NCBI GenBank assembly: GCA_016710985.1
Contig: JADJTX010000004.1
Coordinates: 206,475 to 270,474, forward strand
Direction: 5' to 3'
Length of the DNA: 64,000 nucleotides
DNA from: Ignavibacteria bacterium
GTDB taxonomy: Bacteria > Bacteroidota > Ignavibacteria > Tepidaquicellales > Tepidaquicellaceae
Shown here one piece after another: positions 8,505-17,169 of this stretch. The notes under the pieces are model-generated. The model was not told the origin of the DNA, ran no database searches, and saw nothing but the letters and a program-made list of their open reading frames with translations. The first letter of the stretch is position 1. Every line of letters starts with the position of its first letter. The position numbers were made by a program, and so were the translations under genes.

Positions 8505-8980
8505 ATGAATACATACATTATTATAGGTTTAGCTGTGGGGCTTGTGTTTGTTTTGATTTTAATAAGAGTTGTTTACAGGAAAGAGAAAACTCCGGGGCAG
8601 CGGAAATTTCAGAATCCGGGTTTTGCTATTAATGATCCGGTTTTAAACAGTAAAGTAAAGGAATATTTAGCTGCTGAGAAGAAGATCGAAGCAATAAAAT
8701 ATCTTCGTGAAAGCACAGGCATCGGGCTGTTAGAGGCAAAGAATTTTGTTGAGAATTCTCTTCGGCCGGCAGGACTGATTATCATTACGGAGAATCACTT
8801 AACACCGGCCGGGACCTTTCTTCAAAAAAAGATTCAATGTCTGATGAGATCACTAAGCTTATAGCAGGAGGAAATAAAATTCAGGCAATAAAACTTGTTG
8901 TAGAAAATTATAATATCGGATTAAAGGAAGCAAAAGATTTTGTTGAGGCGATAGAGGAAAATCTAAAAATAAAAAAATAA
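8505..8980 (+). CDS. Membrane-anchored protein with two ribosomal L7/L12 C-terminal-like domains, frameshifted
   Basis: N-terminal transmembrane helix (5-24) followed by a basic stretch, then KKIEAIKYLRESTG with GIGLLEAKNFVE (59-83), the helix-turn-helix core of the L7/L12 C-terminal domain. A second copy, KIQAIKLVVEN with NIGLKEAKDFVEAIE, sits in another frame up to the stop at 8978-8980. A -1 frame change near 8757 joins them through a Ser/Gly/Asp-rich linker. Without the shift the first frame ends at 8864 with an unnatural tail. In ribosomes this domain binds translation factors; its role in membrane proteins is unknown. The joined product is about 158 aa. The DUF5661 gene follows 8 bases later. 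Confidence 0.72.
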
Positions 8981-8988
8981 TATCATGG

Positions 8989-9258
8989 ATGCAAAAAATA
9001 TTTACTTTGGAAGAAGCTAAGGCTATAGGCGAAAAGCTTGGAATTACTTTTAATGATTTTAAAGCAGAGCAATTCAGGGATGGGATGAATGTTGAGCTTG
9101 AGCACGGAGCCAGGGATCCTGAAACAAACGTAACGAACAATGATCCGTTGCTTACAGGCAAGATAGCCCTTGCTCATTTGAAAGAATTCCCTGATTATTA
9201 TATACGTCTGAAGAAAATGGAAACAGAAGCGGATGAAGAACGGAGTAAGAATAAATAA
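8989..9258 (+). CDS. DUF5661 family protein
   Basis: 89-aa cytoplasmic protein. The family hallmark is clear: an N-terminal LEEAKAIGEKLGI helix, then QFRDGMNVELEHG, TNVTNNDPLLTGKIALAHL and EFPDYYIRLKKME. Function is unknown. The start is ATG 8989; another ATG at 8985 is in a different frame. It follows the L7/L12-like gene by 8 bases and is probably translated from the same mRNA. Confidence 0.85.
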   Translation: MQKIFTLEEAKAIGEKLGITFNDFKAEQFRDGMNVELEHGARDPETNVTNNDPLLTGKIALAHLKEFPDYYIRLKKMETEADEERSKNK

Positions 9259-9345
9259 AATAATTCTGTACAAGCTCACAAATTAACAAAAGTTTCTTTG
9301 ATTTTAAAATAGCTTTATGATAGATTAATAGTAAAAAATACTATT

Positions 9346-10611
9346 ATGAAAAAAATAATAATCATTTCAGTTTTTATCTGTACAGCATTCTCGTACTCAG
9401 ATGGTTTGTGGATGCATACCGGTCAGATGTCTTCGGGAACAAATATAGTGAGAGCTTTGACATCAAACCGGGACGGTGATGTGTTTGCATCGGTCTGGGC
9501 TGTCGGGATTTATAAAACAACAGATCAGGGCATGAACTGGATTTCATCGGGACTAGACGGAAAAAGAGTTTCATACTTAACTGTTGCACCCAACGGGGAT
9601 GTTTACGGCTTATCAATGAATCAGAATTTCTCATATATACACCGTTCGACTGATAATGGAAATTCTTGGACGGATGTTTTTACCGGCTCGTTTCCTTTAA
9701 ACTATGCAGGAGGAGGAGCAATGGTATTTCCTGCTGACGGTTCAATAGTGGCTGCATTTGCCGTAACTGTCGGTCCTACGATCGGAGATGTTTCTACGTT
9801 TATTTTTAAATCCACAAATGGTGGAAACAACTGGTTTCAGACACAGGTGGTCGGGGCAGGTTTTGTCGGAGGAATGGAGATCATATCTGATAACAGAATT
9901 CTTTTAGGTACTTCACTTGCCGGAGTTGTTCAGTCAACAAACAACGGAAATAGTTTTTTCAGTCTTAATACATTTCCTTCAATTTATATTGAAACGATAC
10001 TGGCAGCGCCGGACAATACGTTATATGTTTCTGATGCGTACGGTCTTAACCGTTCAACTGATAACGGAGCCACTTTTACAGATATCGGTAGCCACAGTTC
10101 GGGAGTAAGTCTTGAGGCGGCAATTGTCAACACAAACGGAGATCTTTTTGTAAGCATGGGTGATAAAAAAGTTTTTTATTCGGACAACAGGGGAGATAGC
10201 TGGACTCAGATCAATGAAGGTCTTCCGGCAGATTCATACTTTAGAGTATTTAATTCGGTTAACGGAAGAATATTCGGAGGAACAGGAAACATCGGAGTTA
10301 TGGTATATGATAATCCGACTTCAATTACTTCTGAAGTTGAGATAGCGGGCGGGTTTGATTTACATCAGAATTATCCGAATCCATTTAATCCTGTAACTGT
10401 AATCCGTTATTCTTTATCTGAAAATCTTTTTACGAGCCTGAAGATCTATGATATTCTTGGAAATGAAATAGTAACTTTAGTTAATGAAAAACTGAATGCA
10501 GGAAGTTATGAAACTGAATTTGATGCCGGTGATCTTACAAGCGGAATTTACTATTACAGAATTGTGAGTGGTAATTTCATTGAAACTAAGAGTATGATGC
10601 TTGTTAAGTGA
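9346..10611 (+). CDS. Secreted BNR/YCF48-like beta-propeller protein with T9SS type A sorting domain
   Basis: 421 aa. Signal peptide 1-18. Residues 25-325 contain repeated Asp-box-like units (YKTTDQGMNW, HRSTDNGNSW, FKSTNGGNNW, QSTNNGNSF, NRSTDNGATF, YSDNRGDSW) spaced as in a propeller related to photosystem II stability factor/sortilin folds. The final about 80 residues start at QNYPNPFNPVTVIRYSL and end SMMLVK, a T9SS sorting signal. The ligand is unknown. It is related in architecture to the protein at 3623-5626 but shorter. Start ATG 9346. Confidence 0.88.
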   Translation: MKKIIIISVFICTAFSYSDGLWMHTGQMSSGTNIVRALTSNRDGDVFASVWAVGIYKTTDQGMNWISSGLDGKRVSYLTVAPNGDVYGLSMNQNFSYIHRSTDNGNSWTDVFTGSFPLNYAGGGAMVFPADGSIVAAFAVTVGPTIGDVSTFIFKSTNGGNNWFQTQVVGAGFVGGMEIISDNRILLGTSLAGVVQSTNNGNSFFSLNTFPSIYIETILAAPDNTLYVSDAYGLNRSTDNGATFTDIGSHSSGVSLEAAIVNTNGDLFVSMGDKKVFYSDNRGDSWTQINEGLPADSYFRVFNSVNGRIFGGTGNIGVMVYDNPTSITSEVEIAGGFDLHQNYPNPFNPVTVIRYSLSENLFTSLKIYDILGNEIVTLVNEKLNAGSYETEFDAGDLTSGIYYYRIVSGNFIETKSMMLVK

Positions 10612-10718
10612 TAGTTGATAGTTGATAATTGATAATTGATAATTGATAATTGATAATTGATAATTGATAATTGATAATTGATAGTTAGAAGAGTAGCATT
10701 GAACATTGAACATTGAAA
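10612..10718. repeat. Heptamer tandem repeat (TTGATAA/TTGATAG, then TTGAACA)
   Basis: About ten copies of TTGATAA or TTGATAG directly after the stop, then three of TTGAACA/TTGAAAA. The same two heptamers reappear at 16974-17104 and 63055-63105. Confidence 0.92.
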
Positions 10719-10729
10719 ATTAAAAAAAT

Positions 10730-11776
10730 ATGCTGTCTGACAAACAAACAAAAGTTCTGTTTACCTGGGATGCTGATCCGGAATTAAAGAAACATTTTAA
10801 AAAAGCATTTTACAAAATTAAAAATGTTAAGATAGTCTTTCCTGAAAATGTAAAAGAAAAAAATATTTTAAAGCTAAGCAAAGATGCTGATGCTATTGTC
10901 GGATGGAGACCTTCCATTGAACTTTTAAGATCTGCCGAAAGACTTAAACTGTACATTAATCCCGGAACAGGAATCAAACATCACATTAATAATTTCAGGG
11001 AGATAAATAAGGCCAGAGAAATTACACTGGTAAACGGGCACGGTCACGCTTATGCAACTGCTCAGCATGCTGTGTCAATGCTGCTTGCTTTGATGAACAG
11101 AATCATACGGCATCACACCATGATGAGAGAAGGCGTCTGGAGAATGAGTGATGACAAGGATATTACAAGTTCTACCGTTCAATTAAGAAATAAAAAAATT
11201 GGACTGCTGGGATACGGCGCGATCAATAAATATGTTCATCAGTTTTTGTCAGGGTTTGAAAATGAGTTTCATGTCCTTAAAAGAGATTTGGGATTTGGGA
11301 TTTCGGATTTGGAATTGTTTAAAAGGAAAGTCTTTCTATATTCTACAAAGGATCTGTCAAAGTTTCTGAAAGCGATTGATATATTGATAATTGCAATTCC
11401 GCATACATCGAAGACAGAGGGAATGTTAGGTAAGAGAGAGTTGAAACTTCTTGGGAAAGGTTCATTGCTTGTGAATGTTGCAAGGGGACTGATCGTAGAT
11501 GAAGAAAGTTTATATGACGCATTAAAGAACAACGTAATTGGCGGAGCTGCACTGGATGTATGGTATAATTATTCACCGAAAAAAGATAAGAAAGGAAGAT
11601 CATATCCGTTCAGATTCCCTTTTCATAAATTAAAAAATGTACTGATGTCGCCTCACCGGGCAGCCTCTCCGTTTGATGAATTGAGCAGATGGGATGAAGT
11701 GATTGAAAACATAAAGAGAGTATCGAATGGAAGAAAAGATTATTTGAACATTGTAGATTTGAATGAAGAATATTAA
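10730..11776 (+). CDS. D-isomer-specific 2-hydroxyacid dehydrogenase family protein
   Basis: 348-aa NAD(P)-dependent oxidoreductase acting on 2-hydroxy acids; substrate unknown. Catalytic-type domain halves flank a Rossmann domain with GLLGYGA (158-164). The catalytic Arg is R252 in VNVARG and the His is H309 in SPHRAA. Where the family normally has the His-activating Glu (about 29 residues after the Arg, in a DVFxxEP-like motif) this protein reads LDVWYNYSP, with no Glu, so chemistry may differ. Residues 185-197 are encoded by a GATTTGG-type tandem repeat that looks like an invasion of an intergenic repeat into the gene (11284-11319). No related pathway genes adjoin it. Confidence 0.85.
   Translation: MLSDKQTKVLFTWDADPELKKHFKKAFYKIKNVKIVFPENVKEKNILKLSKDADAIVGWRPSIELLRSAERLKLYINPGTGIKHHINNFREINKAREITLVNGHGHAYATAQHAVSMLLALMNRIIRHHTMMREGVWRMSDDKDITSSTVQLRNKKIGLLGYGAINKYVHQFLSGFENEFHVLKRDLGFGISDLELFKRKVFLYSTKDLSKFLKAIDILIIAIPHTSKTEGMLGKRELKLLGKGSLLVNVARGLIVDEESLYDALKNNVIGGAALDVWYNYSPKKDKKGRSYPFRFPFHKLKNVLMSPHRAASPFDELSRWDEVIENIKRVSNGRKDYLNIVDLNEEY
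11284..11319. repeat. Short tandem repeat inside a coding region (GATTTGG units)
   Basis: Five imperfect GATTTGG/GATTTCG units within the 2-hydroxyacid dehydrogenase gene, encoding RDLGFGISDLEL. The same unit forms the intergenic tracts at 15549-15692 and 19317-19370. Confidence 0.75.
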
Positions 11777-11779
11777 TTT

Positions 11780-11842
11780 AGTTAAAAGTTAAAAGTTAAA
11801 AGTTAAAAGTTAAAAGTTAAAAGTTAAAAGTTAAAAGTTAAG
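11780..11842. repeat. Heptamer tandem repeat (GTTAAAA)
   Basis: Eight nearly perfect tandem copies of GTTAAAA. Same unit as at 7745, 18446 and 18462. Confidence 0.93.
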
Positions 11843-11877
11843 TTTCCCCAAAATTATTCCTTAAAAATTCAGCATTA

Positions 11878-12246
11878 ATGCTTTTGACCGAGATTATTGA
11901 AAATGTTGCAAGTTACATAAGCGCGTTGAGCTTCATTGTCATTGCTTACGGTTCACTACTTGCAATTTTAAGATTCATACAAAATGAATTAAGCAGGGTC
12001 AGAGGCAGGTTCTCATTTAAAAAATTAAATTCAATCAAGATTAATTTCAGTTACTATCTTCTTTTAGGGCTGGACTTTTTGATTGCTGCAGACGTTATCA
12101 GGACAATTGTAGAGAACACACTGCAGGACCTTGCAATATTAGGAGCAAGTGTTTTGATCAGGACAATTCTTGCGTTTTTCCTCGGAAGGGAAATGAAAGA
12201 AGATAATACTTTGAGAAAAGATTTTGAGACGGGAAGTGAACCGTGA
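11878..12246 (+). CDS. DUF1622 family membrane protein
   Basis: 122-aa integral membrane protein of unknown function. Three hydrophobic helices (about 14-34, 56-74, 82-104) and the family pattern LGLDFLIAADVIRTIV followed by LAILGASVLIRTILAFFLG identify DUF1622. Start ATG 11878. No operon partner is obvious: the ABC transporter downstream is on the other strand. Confidence 0.85.
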   Translation: MLLTEIIENVASYISALSFIVIAYGSLLAILRFIQNELSRVRGRFSFKKLNSIKINFSYYLLLGLDFLIAADVIRTIVENTLQDLAILGASVLIRTILAFFLGREMKEDNTLRKDFETGSEP

Positions 12247-12370
12247 GACGTGAGACGTCAAACGTGAAACGTCAAACGTCAAACGTCAGATGTCAAAAAT
12301 GAATGCTAACTCGTTTTTTGTAATTTGTAATTTGTAATTTGTAATTCGTAATTCGTAGCTCGTAACTCGT
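12242..12370. repeat. Heptamer repeat tracts (ACGTCAA then TAATTTG/TCGTAAC)
   Basis: 12242-12297 contains about eight ACGTCAA/ACGTGAG-type units. 12318-12370 contains TTGTAAT units drifting to TCGTAAT and TCGTAAC. They fill the convergent gap between the DUF1622 gene and the ABC transporter. Confidence 0.88.
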
Positions 12371-12372
12371 AT

Positions 12373-14166
12373 TTAGTAATTAATTAAGGTTCTTCTCTGT
12401 CTCCAGTAAATTCTTTTTATAATAGTATCTCTTTCACCAATCTGTTGTCTCCACATTGCATAATATAAACCTTTAAGATCAAGCAGTTCATTATGCCTGC
12501 CGGATTCAATGATCTCGCCTCTTTCGAGAACGTAAATTGTATCCGCATGCATTATTGTTGATAATCTGTGAGCGATCATCAGTGTTATATGATTTCCTTC
12601 AGATGAGATATCCCGGATCGTTTTATTAATTCCTTCTTCTGTAATTGAATCAAGAGCTGATGTAGCTTCATCAAAGATCATAAGATTCGGTTTTCTCAGC
12701 AAAGCTCTTGCAATTGAGAGACGTTGTTTTTCACCGCCTGATACTTTAACACCGCCTTCACCAATCACGGTATCGAGACCTTTATCTGCCCTTTCAAGCA
12801 GTGTCTGACAGGCAGCTTTACGAAGGACTTCATAACATTCCTCATCTGTTGCAGCCGGATTTACAAACAATAGATTTTCACGGATCGTACCCGAAAAAAG
12901 CTGAGTATCCTGTGAAACGAATCCGATCTTTTCTCTTAAAGTATCGAGATCAACTTTATCAAAAGGGAAATTATTATACAGAATGTTCCCATTCAGAGGA
13001 CGGTAAAGTCCGAGCAATAATTTCACGAGTGTAGTTTTACCTGAACCCGAAGGACCGACAAATGCGATTGTATTTCCGGTACGTGTATTAAATGATATTT
13101 TGGTAAGAGCATTGGTAGAAGATGACTGATGTCTGAAAGTAACTTCATTAAATTCAAGTGTTTCAATTTTGTTGATGTTGATTGGGTCAACCGGCTTCGG
13201 ATCAATGGGAATGCTCAGAATCTCCTGAAACTTCCCGAGTGATACTTCGGCTTCGCGGTATATATTAATAATGTTTCCGAGTTCCTGGAGCGGTCCGAAA
13301 ATATAGAATGAATAAATAAACAGTGTGAAGAACTGACCTGTTGTTATTTGCTGAGTGAATATAAGATACATCATAAGAAGGAGAATACCGGTTCGTAGGA
13401 GATTTACAATCGTTCCCTGAATGAAGCTAAGGCTTCTGATATATTTTACCTTTTGCAATTCAAGCTTTAGTATCTTTTCAGTTGTCCCGTTCAGTCTTTC
13501 GATTTCCTGCTGAGCAAGCCCGAGACTTTTCACTAACTCTATGTTACGCAATGATTCAGTAGTAGAGCCTGCGAGCGCGGTAGTTTCAGCTACTATGGTC
13601 TTTTGAACGTTTTTTATTTTTTTTCCCATGGTGGAACTAAGCCAGCCGATGATCTGAATTGCAGCAAGATAGATCGGAGCAATGATCCAGTGAACGCTTA
13701 ATGCATAAATTCCTACAAAGACTATTCCGACAATTGAAGTAAAAAGAATATTTACTCCGGCTGAGATGAGTCTTTCTGAATCAGTTCTGACTTTTTGTAA
13801 TATACCGAGTGTCTGTCCGCTTCGCTGATCTTCAAAAACTGAGTAAGGAAGTTTTAAAGAATGATTGATCCCGTCCGAATAGATCTGCGCCCCGAGCCTC
13901 TGTGTAATTACATTTATGAAATAGTCCTGAAAATTTTTTGCAACACGTGAAACAAGAGCTGCCCCTACAGCAAGCATTAAAAGAAATCCGACTCCCTTAA
14001 AAAACTCGCCTGTAGTATATTCTTTAAACCTTGTGGCATAGTCATCGATGACATGTCTGAAAATAGCCGGATCGAGTAATGAGAAAACCTGATTTATTGC
14101 TGCAAGAAGTAAGGCGAGAATTACGAGATGTTTATATCTTTTTAAATAGGTTAGTAATAATTTCAT
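12373..14166 (-). CDS. ABC transporter, fused permease and ATP-binding protein (exporter type)
   Basis: 597-aa half-transporter of the lipid/drug exporter class; works as a dimer in the inner membrane. Six membrane helices in 1-310, then an ATPase domain with Walker A GPSGSGKTTL (371-380), Q-loop FVSQDTQL (417-424), signature VSGGEKQRLS (476-485), Walker B LMIFDE (496-501) and H-loop IAHRLST. Substrate cannot be inferred. Single gene, transcribed opposite to both neighbours. The last 18 residues after MWRQQIGE are unusual and run towards the intergenic repeat tract. Confidence 0.92.
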   Translation of the reverse strand: MKLLLTYLKRYKHLVILALLLAAINQVFSLLDPAIFRHVIDDYATRFKEYTTGEFFKGVGFLLMLAVGAALVSRVAKNFQDYFINVITQRLGAQIYSDGINHSLKLPYSVFEDQRSGQTLGILQKVRTDSERLISAGVNILFTSIVGIVFVGIYALSVHWIIAPIYLAAIQIIGWLSSTMGKKIKNVQKTIVAETTALAGSTTESLRNIELVKSLGLAQQEIERLNGTTEKILKLELQKVKYIRSLSFIQGTIVNLLRTGILLLMMYLIFTQQITTGQFFTLFIYSFYIFGPLQELGNIINIYREAEVSLGKFQEILSIPIDPKPVDPININKIETLEFNEVTFRHQSSSTNALTKISFNTRTGNTIAFVGPSGSGKTTLVKLLLGLYRPLNGNILYNNFPFDKVDLDTLREKIGFVSQDTQLFSGTIRENLLFVNPAATDEECYEVLRKAACQTLLERADKGLDTVIGEGGVKVSGGEKQRLSIARALLRKPNLMIFDEATSALDSITEEGINKTIRDISSEGNHITLMIAHRLSTIMHADTIYVLERGEIIESGRHNELLDLKGLYYAMWRQQIGERDTIIKRIYWRQRRTLINY

Positions 14167-14211
14167 GGAGCAAATTACTTCTTGAAAATATTTAATTCAA
14201 TTCAATTTATG

Positions 14212-14408
14212 TCAATCGTCAATCGTGAATCGTTAATCGTGAGTCTTGAGTCGTGAGTTGTATTAACAGTTAAAATATTGCTAACTTCTCATTATTCATT
14301 GTTCAGTATTCAATAATTCAATATTTAATATTCATTATTCATTGTTCATTATTCATTGTTCATTGCTCATTGTTCATTGTTCATTGTTCATTGTTCATTG
14401 TTCATTGT
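14212..14408. repeat. Heptamer repeat tracts (CAATCGT/GAATCGT then TTCATTG/TTCATTA)
   Basis: The divergent gap between the ABC transporter and the M24 peptidase. 14212-14260 holds AATCGTx/AGTCGTG units, and 14289-14408 holds about 16 TTCATTG, TTCATTA or TTCAATA units. Promoters for both neighbours must lie in or beside these tracts, but none could be recognised. Confidence 0.9.
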
Positions 14409-14481
14409 AAAAAGCGGATTGAAATTGCCTTGCAAAATGAGTATTTTTGAAGTTATTATGTATTTTATTTAAAAAGCAGTT

Positions 14482-15549
14482 ATGAATCGGATAGAAAAAA
14501 TCAAAAATCAGTTCGGTGACCTGAAGATTGATTCATTTTTAGTAAAGAATTTGCCCGGCATCAGATACATTTCAGGATTTTCAGGAAGCGCGGCGAGCAT
14601 TTTGCTTGCCAAAGACAAGAATTATTTCATTTCTGATTTCAGATACAAATCCCAGTCAGTACAGGAAGTAAATAAAGGATACGAGATTATTATTTATGTG
14701 CAAAATTCGCTTTTGTTTTTAGAGGATCTGATTGAAAAGCACAGTCTTAAAAGGATTGGTTTTGAATCAAATTTTTTAACTTACGCTGAGACAGAGAATT
14801 TAAGAAATGAATTTAAACAGGTCGAGTTTGTGCCAATAGACAGTCTGATCGAGAAGATCGTGATGATTAAAAATGAAAAGGAGATCGAAGCAACGATTAA
14901 AGCCGTTGAGATTACCGATAAAACTTTTTCAGAATTATTAAACATCATAAAGCCGGGAATGACTGAGAGGGAAGTCTCAGCTCATATTTCATATTTACAA
15001 AAAATGTTCGGGGCGGACGGAGATTCATTTGATTCGATAGTTGCATCGGGCGAAAGAAGCGCATTTCCGCATGCAAGACCGACTGACAAGAAGATTCAGA
15101 AAGGTGAACTTCTGACTTTGGATTTCGGAAGCACTGTTGACGGAATGAAATCCGACATGACAAGGACAATTGCAGTCGGAGAAATCACTGATGAATGTAA
15201 AAAGATATATAGCATAGTAAAAGAAGCTCAGCAAAGAGCTCTGGATAAAGTGAAAGCGGGAGCAAATACAAAAGTCATTGATTCTTATGCGAGAGATTAT
15301 ATTAAGGAACAGGGGTATGGCAATAATTTTGGTCACGGACTTGGACATGGATTGGGATATGACATACACGAAAAGCCGGCTTTGAATGAAAGGGTTGAAT
15401 ATATTTTAGAAGTAAATAACATTATCACGATAGAGCCCGGGATATATGTAGAAGGACTCGGCGGAGTGAGAATTGAGGATGATGTAATTGTTAAAGATAA
15501 CGGATGTGAGATTTTGAATAAATCTTCGAAAGAACTGATCACTTTATGA
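14482..15549 (+). CDS. M24 family metallopeptidase (Xaa-Pro aminopeptidase-like)
   Basis: Cytoplasmic dinuclear-metal peptidase that removes N-terminal residues before proline. The N-terminal creatinase-like domain covers about 1-125 and the pita-bread catalytic domain 135-355. Metal ligands are all visible: D214 (LDFGS), D225 (SDMTRT), H289 (in GHGLGHG), E318 (IEPGIY) and E332 (VRIEDD). H198 in HARPT and H296 (DIHEKP) are the usual substrate-side histidines. 355 aa is typical. Start ATG 14482. Confidence 0.93.
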   Translation: MNRIEKIKNQFGDLKIDSFLVKNLPGIRYISGFSGSAASILLAKDKNYFISDFRYKSQSVQEVNKGYEIIIYVQNSLLFLEDLIEKHSLKRIGFESNFLTYAETENLRNEFKQVEFVPIDSLIEKIVMIKNEKEIEATIKAVEITDKTFSELLNIIKPGMTEREVSAHISYLQKMFGADGDSFDSIVASGERSAFPHARPTDKKIQKGELLTLDFGSTVDGMKSDMTRTIAVGEITDECKKIYSIVKEAQQRALDKVKAGANTKVIDSYARDYIKEQGYGNNFGHGLGHGLGYDIHEKPALNERVEYILEVNNIITIEPGIYVEGLGGVRIEDDVIVKDNGCEILNKSSKELITL

Positions 15550-15692
15550 GGATTTGGAATTTGGGATTTGGATTTGGAATTTGTGATTTTAGATCTTAGA
15601 TTTTAGATTTGGTTTAGATTCGGGATTGCGTACGATTGACGATTCCTATCATTGACTATTAAAAACCAAATAACGAATTACAAATAACGAAT
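15549..15692. repeat. Heptamer-like tandem repeat (GGATTTG/GGAATTT, AGATTTT, ATAACGA)
   Basis: Follows the M24 stop at once: GATTTGG and GAATTTG units, then TTAGATT units, then CGAATTACAAATAACGAAT-type units next to the TTG of the glycosyltransferase. Confidence 0.8.
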
Positions 15693-15694
15693 AT

Positions 15695-16972
15695 TTGAAT
15701 AAAGTTTTAATAATATCATACTACTTTCCGCCGATGGGTATGGGCGGAGTTCAGCGGACATTAAAGTTTGCAAAGTATTTGAAAGAATTTGGCTGGGATC
15801 CGGTAGTATTGACAGACAGTCCTAAAAAGTATTATGCAGTTGATGAAAGTCTGCTTAATGAAGCGATTGAGAACGGGATCAAGATCGAGAGAACAGGTGA
15901 AGATATAACTGATGTTAGTAAAATTATCATAAAGACGCCGAATGAAAAACTAAGGAAGCTGAGAAGCAGAGCAGGTCAGTTCTTTTTTTAATACCTGACA
16001 ACAAGAAATTCTGGCATAAGAAAGCTCTAAAAAAAGTCGATGGAGATCTGGAAAAAATATAACGGGTTCAATGTTATTTTCGCTACAGCGCCTCCCTACA
16101 CTGACTTTCTGATCGGTCAGGATGTAAAGAAAAAATACAAAGTCCCTCTTGTGATAGATTACCGTGATGCCTGGGTTGACAGTCCTGTATTGAATTTTTA
16201 TCCTACTCCGTTTCATAAGATGTCGAATATGCGTCTTGAGAAAAGCGTGTTAAAAGATGCCAATAGAATTATTACAACTAACAGGAGAGTAAAGGAATTA
16301 ATAATTTCCCGCTATGGTAATATTGATTATAATGATGTGAAAATAATTCCTCACGGTTTTGATCAGGAAGATTTTGAGAAAGTTAAGGCCACAGAACTGC
16401 CGGTCACGAATAAGATGCGGATAACATATTCCGGAAGCTTCTATACAAGAAATCCTAAGTTTTACTGGGAAGCCATACATAAGTTTTTCATAAAATATCC
16501 CGAATTAAAAAATGAAGTTGAGTTTTGTTTCATCGGAATAATTTCAAAAGATAATCTTGCTCTGATCAAAAGTTACGGGATTGAAGATTCTATTAATATA
16601 CTCGGTTATGTAGAACATCTTGAGTGCATAAAATTTCTCATGGCATCGGATGTTTTATTTTTCATGATAAGCCGCGGAGAGAATGATGATGCAGCAATGC
16701 CCGGGAAAGTAGGAGAATATATTGGCAGCAGAAAGAGCATAATCGCATGTATTCCGGAAGGAGTTACGAAGAAAATGCTGGAAAAATATAACGCAATAAA
16801 ATTCGTAGATGAAAATCCGGAAGAGCTTATGAACACTTTTTATGATTATTACAGATTGTTTAAGAGCAATGCTTTGCCTGTTGCGAATGAAGATGTTGCC
16901 GAACAGTTCGACAGGAAGACGCTTACATATGAGCTTGCGAAGGAATTTAATTTGCTTGTAGACATAGAGTAA
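15695..16972 (+). CDS. Glycosyltransferase, GT4-like, with two compensating frameshifts
   Basis: GT-B type glycosyltransferase, probably for surface polysaccharide. The N-terminal piece 15695-15991 has SYYFPPMGMGGVQRTLKFA and LKEFGWDPVVLT. The C-terminal piece 16040-16972 has YRDAWVDSP, IITTNRRVKELI, IIPHGFDQEDF, ITYSGSFY and ILGYVEHLECIKFL. Between them the correct reading (IPDNKKFWHKKAL) is in another frame: a -1 change in a T7 run near 15985 and a return in an A7 run near 16031 restore it. The total of about 426 aa is normal. Both breaks lie in homopolymers, so sequence error is the simplest explanation. Start TTG 15695. Confidence 0.85.
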
Positions 16973-16973
16973 T

Positions 16974-17160
16974 TGATAATTGATAATTGATAATTGATAA
17001 TTGATAATTGATAGTTGATAATTGATAATTGATAATTGATAGTTGATAGTTGATAATTGATAATTGATAGTTGATAATTGATAGTTGATAATTGATAGTT
17101 GATGACAGGTGGATAACTAATAATTTGTAACTCGTAACTCGTAACTCGTAATTCGTAATT
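16974..17160. repeat. Heptamer tandem repeat (TTGATAA/TTGATAG, then TCGTAAC)
   Basis: About 18 copies of TTGATAA or TTGATAG from 16974 to 17104, then TCGTAAC/TTGTAAC units at 17125-17160. Reading it in any frame gives stop-free pseudo-protein such as NYQLSII repeats on the minus strand, which is not a gene. Confidence 0.93.
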
Positions 17161-17169
17161 GAATAACAA

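Noticed and set aside
16849..17169. Minus-strand ORF with NYQLSII/NYQLSTI repeats (and similar at 10477-10751)
   Set aside because: It is only the reading of TTGATAA heptamer tracts. A 7-bp unit without stops in the minus-strand frames yields a 7-residue repeat in every frame. No start context, no other coding signal.
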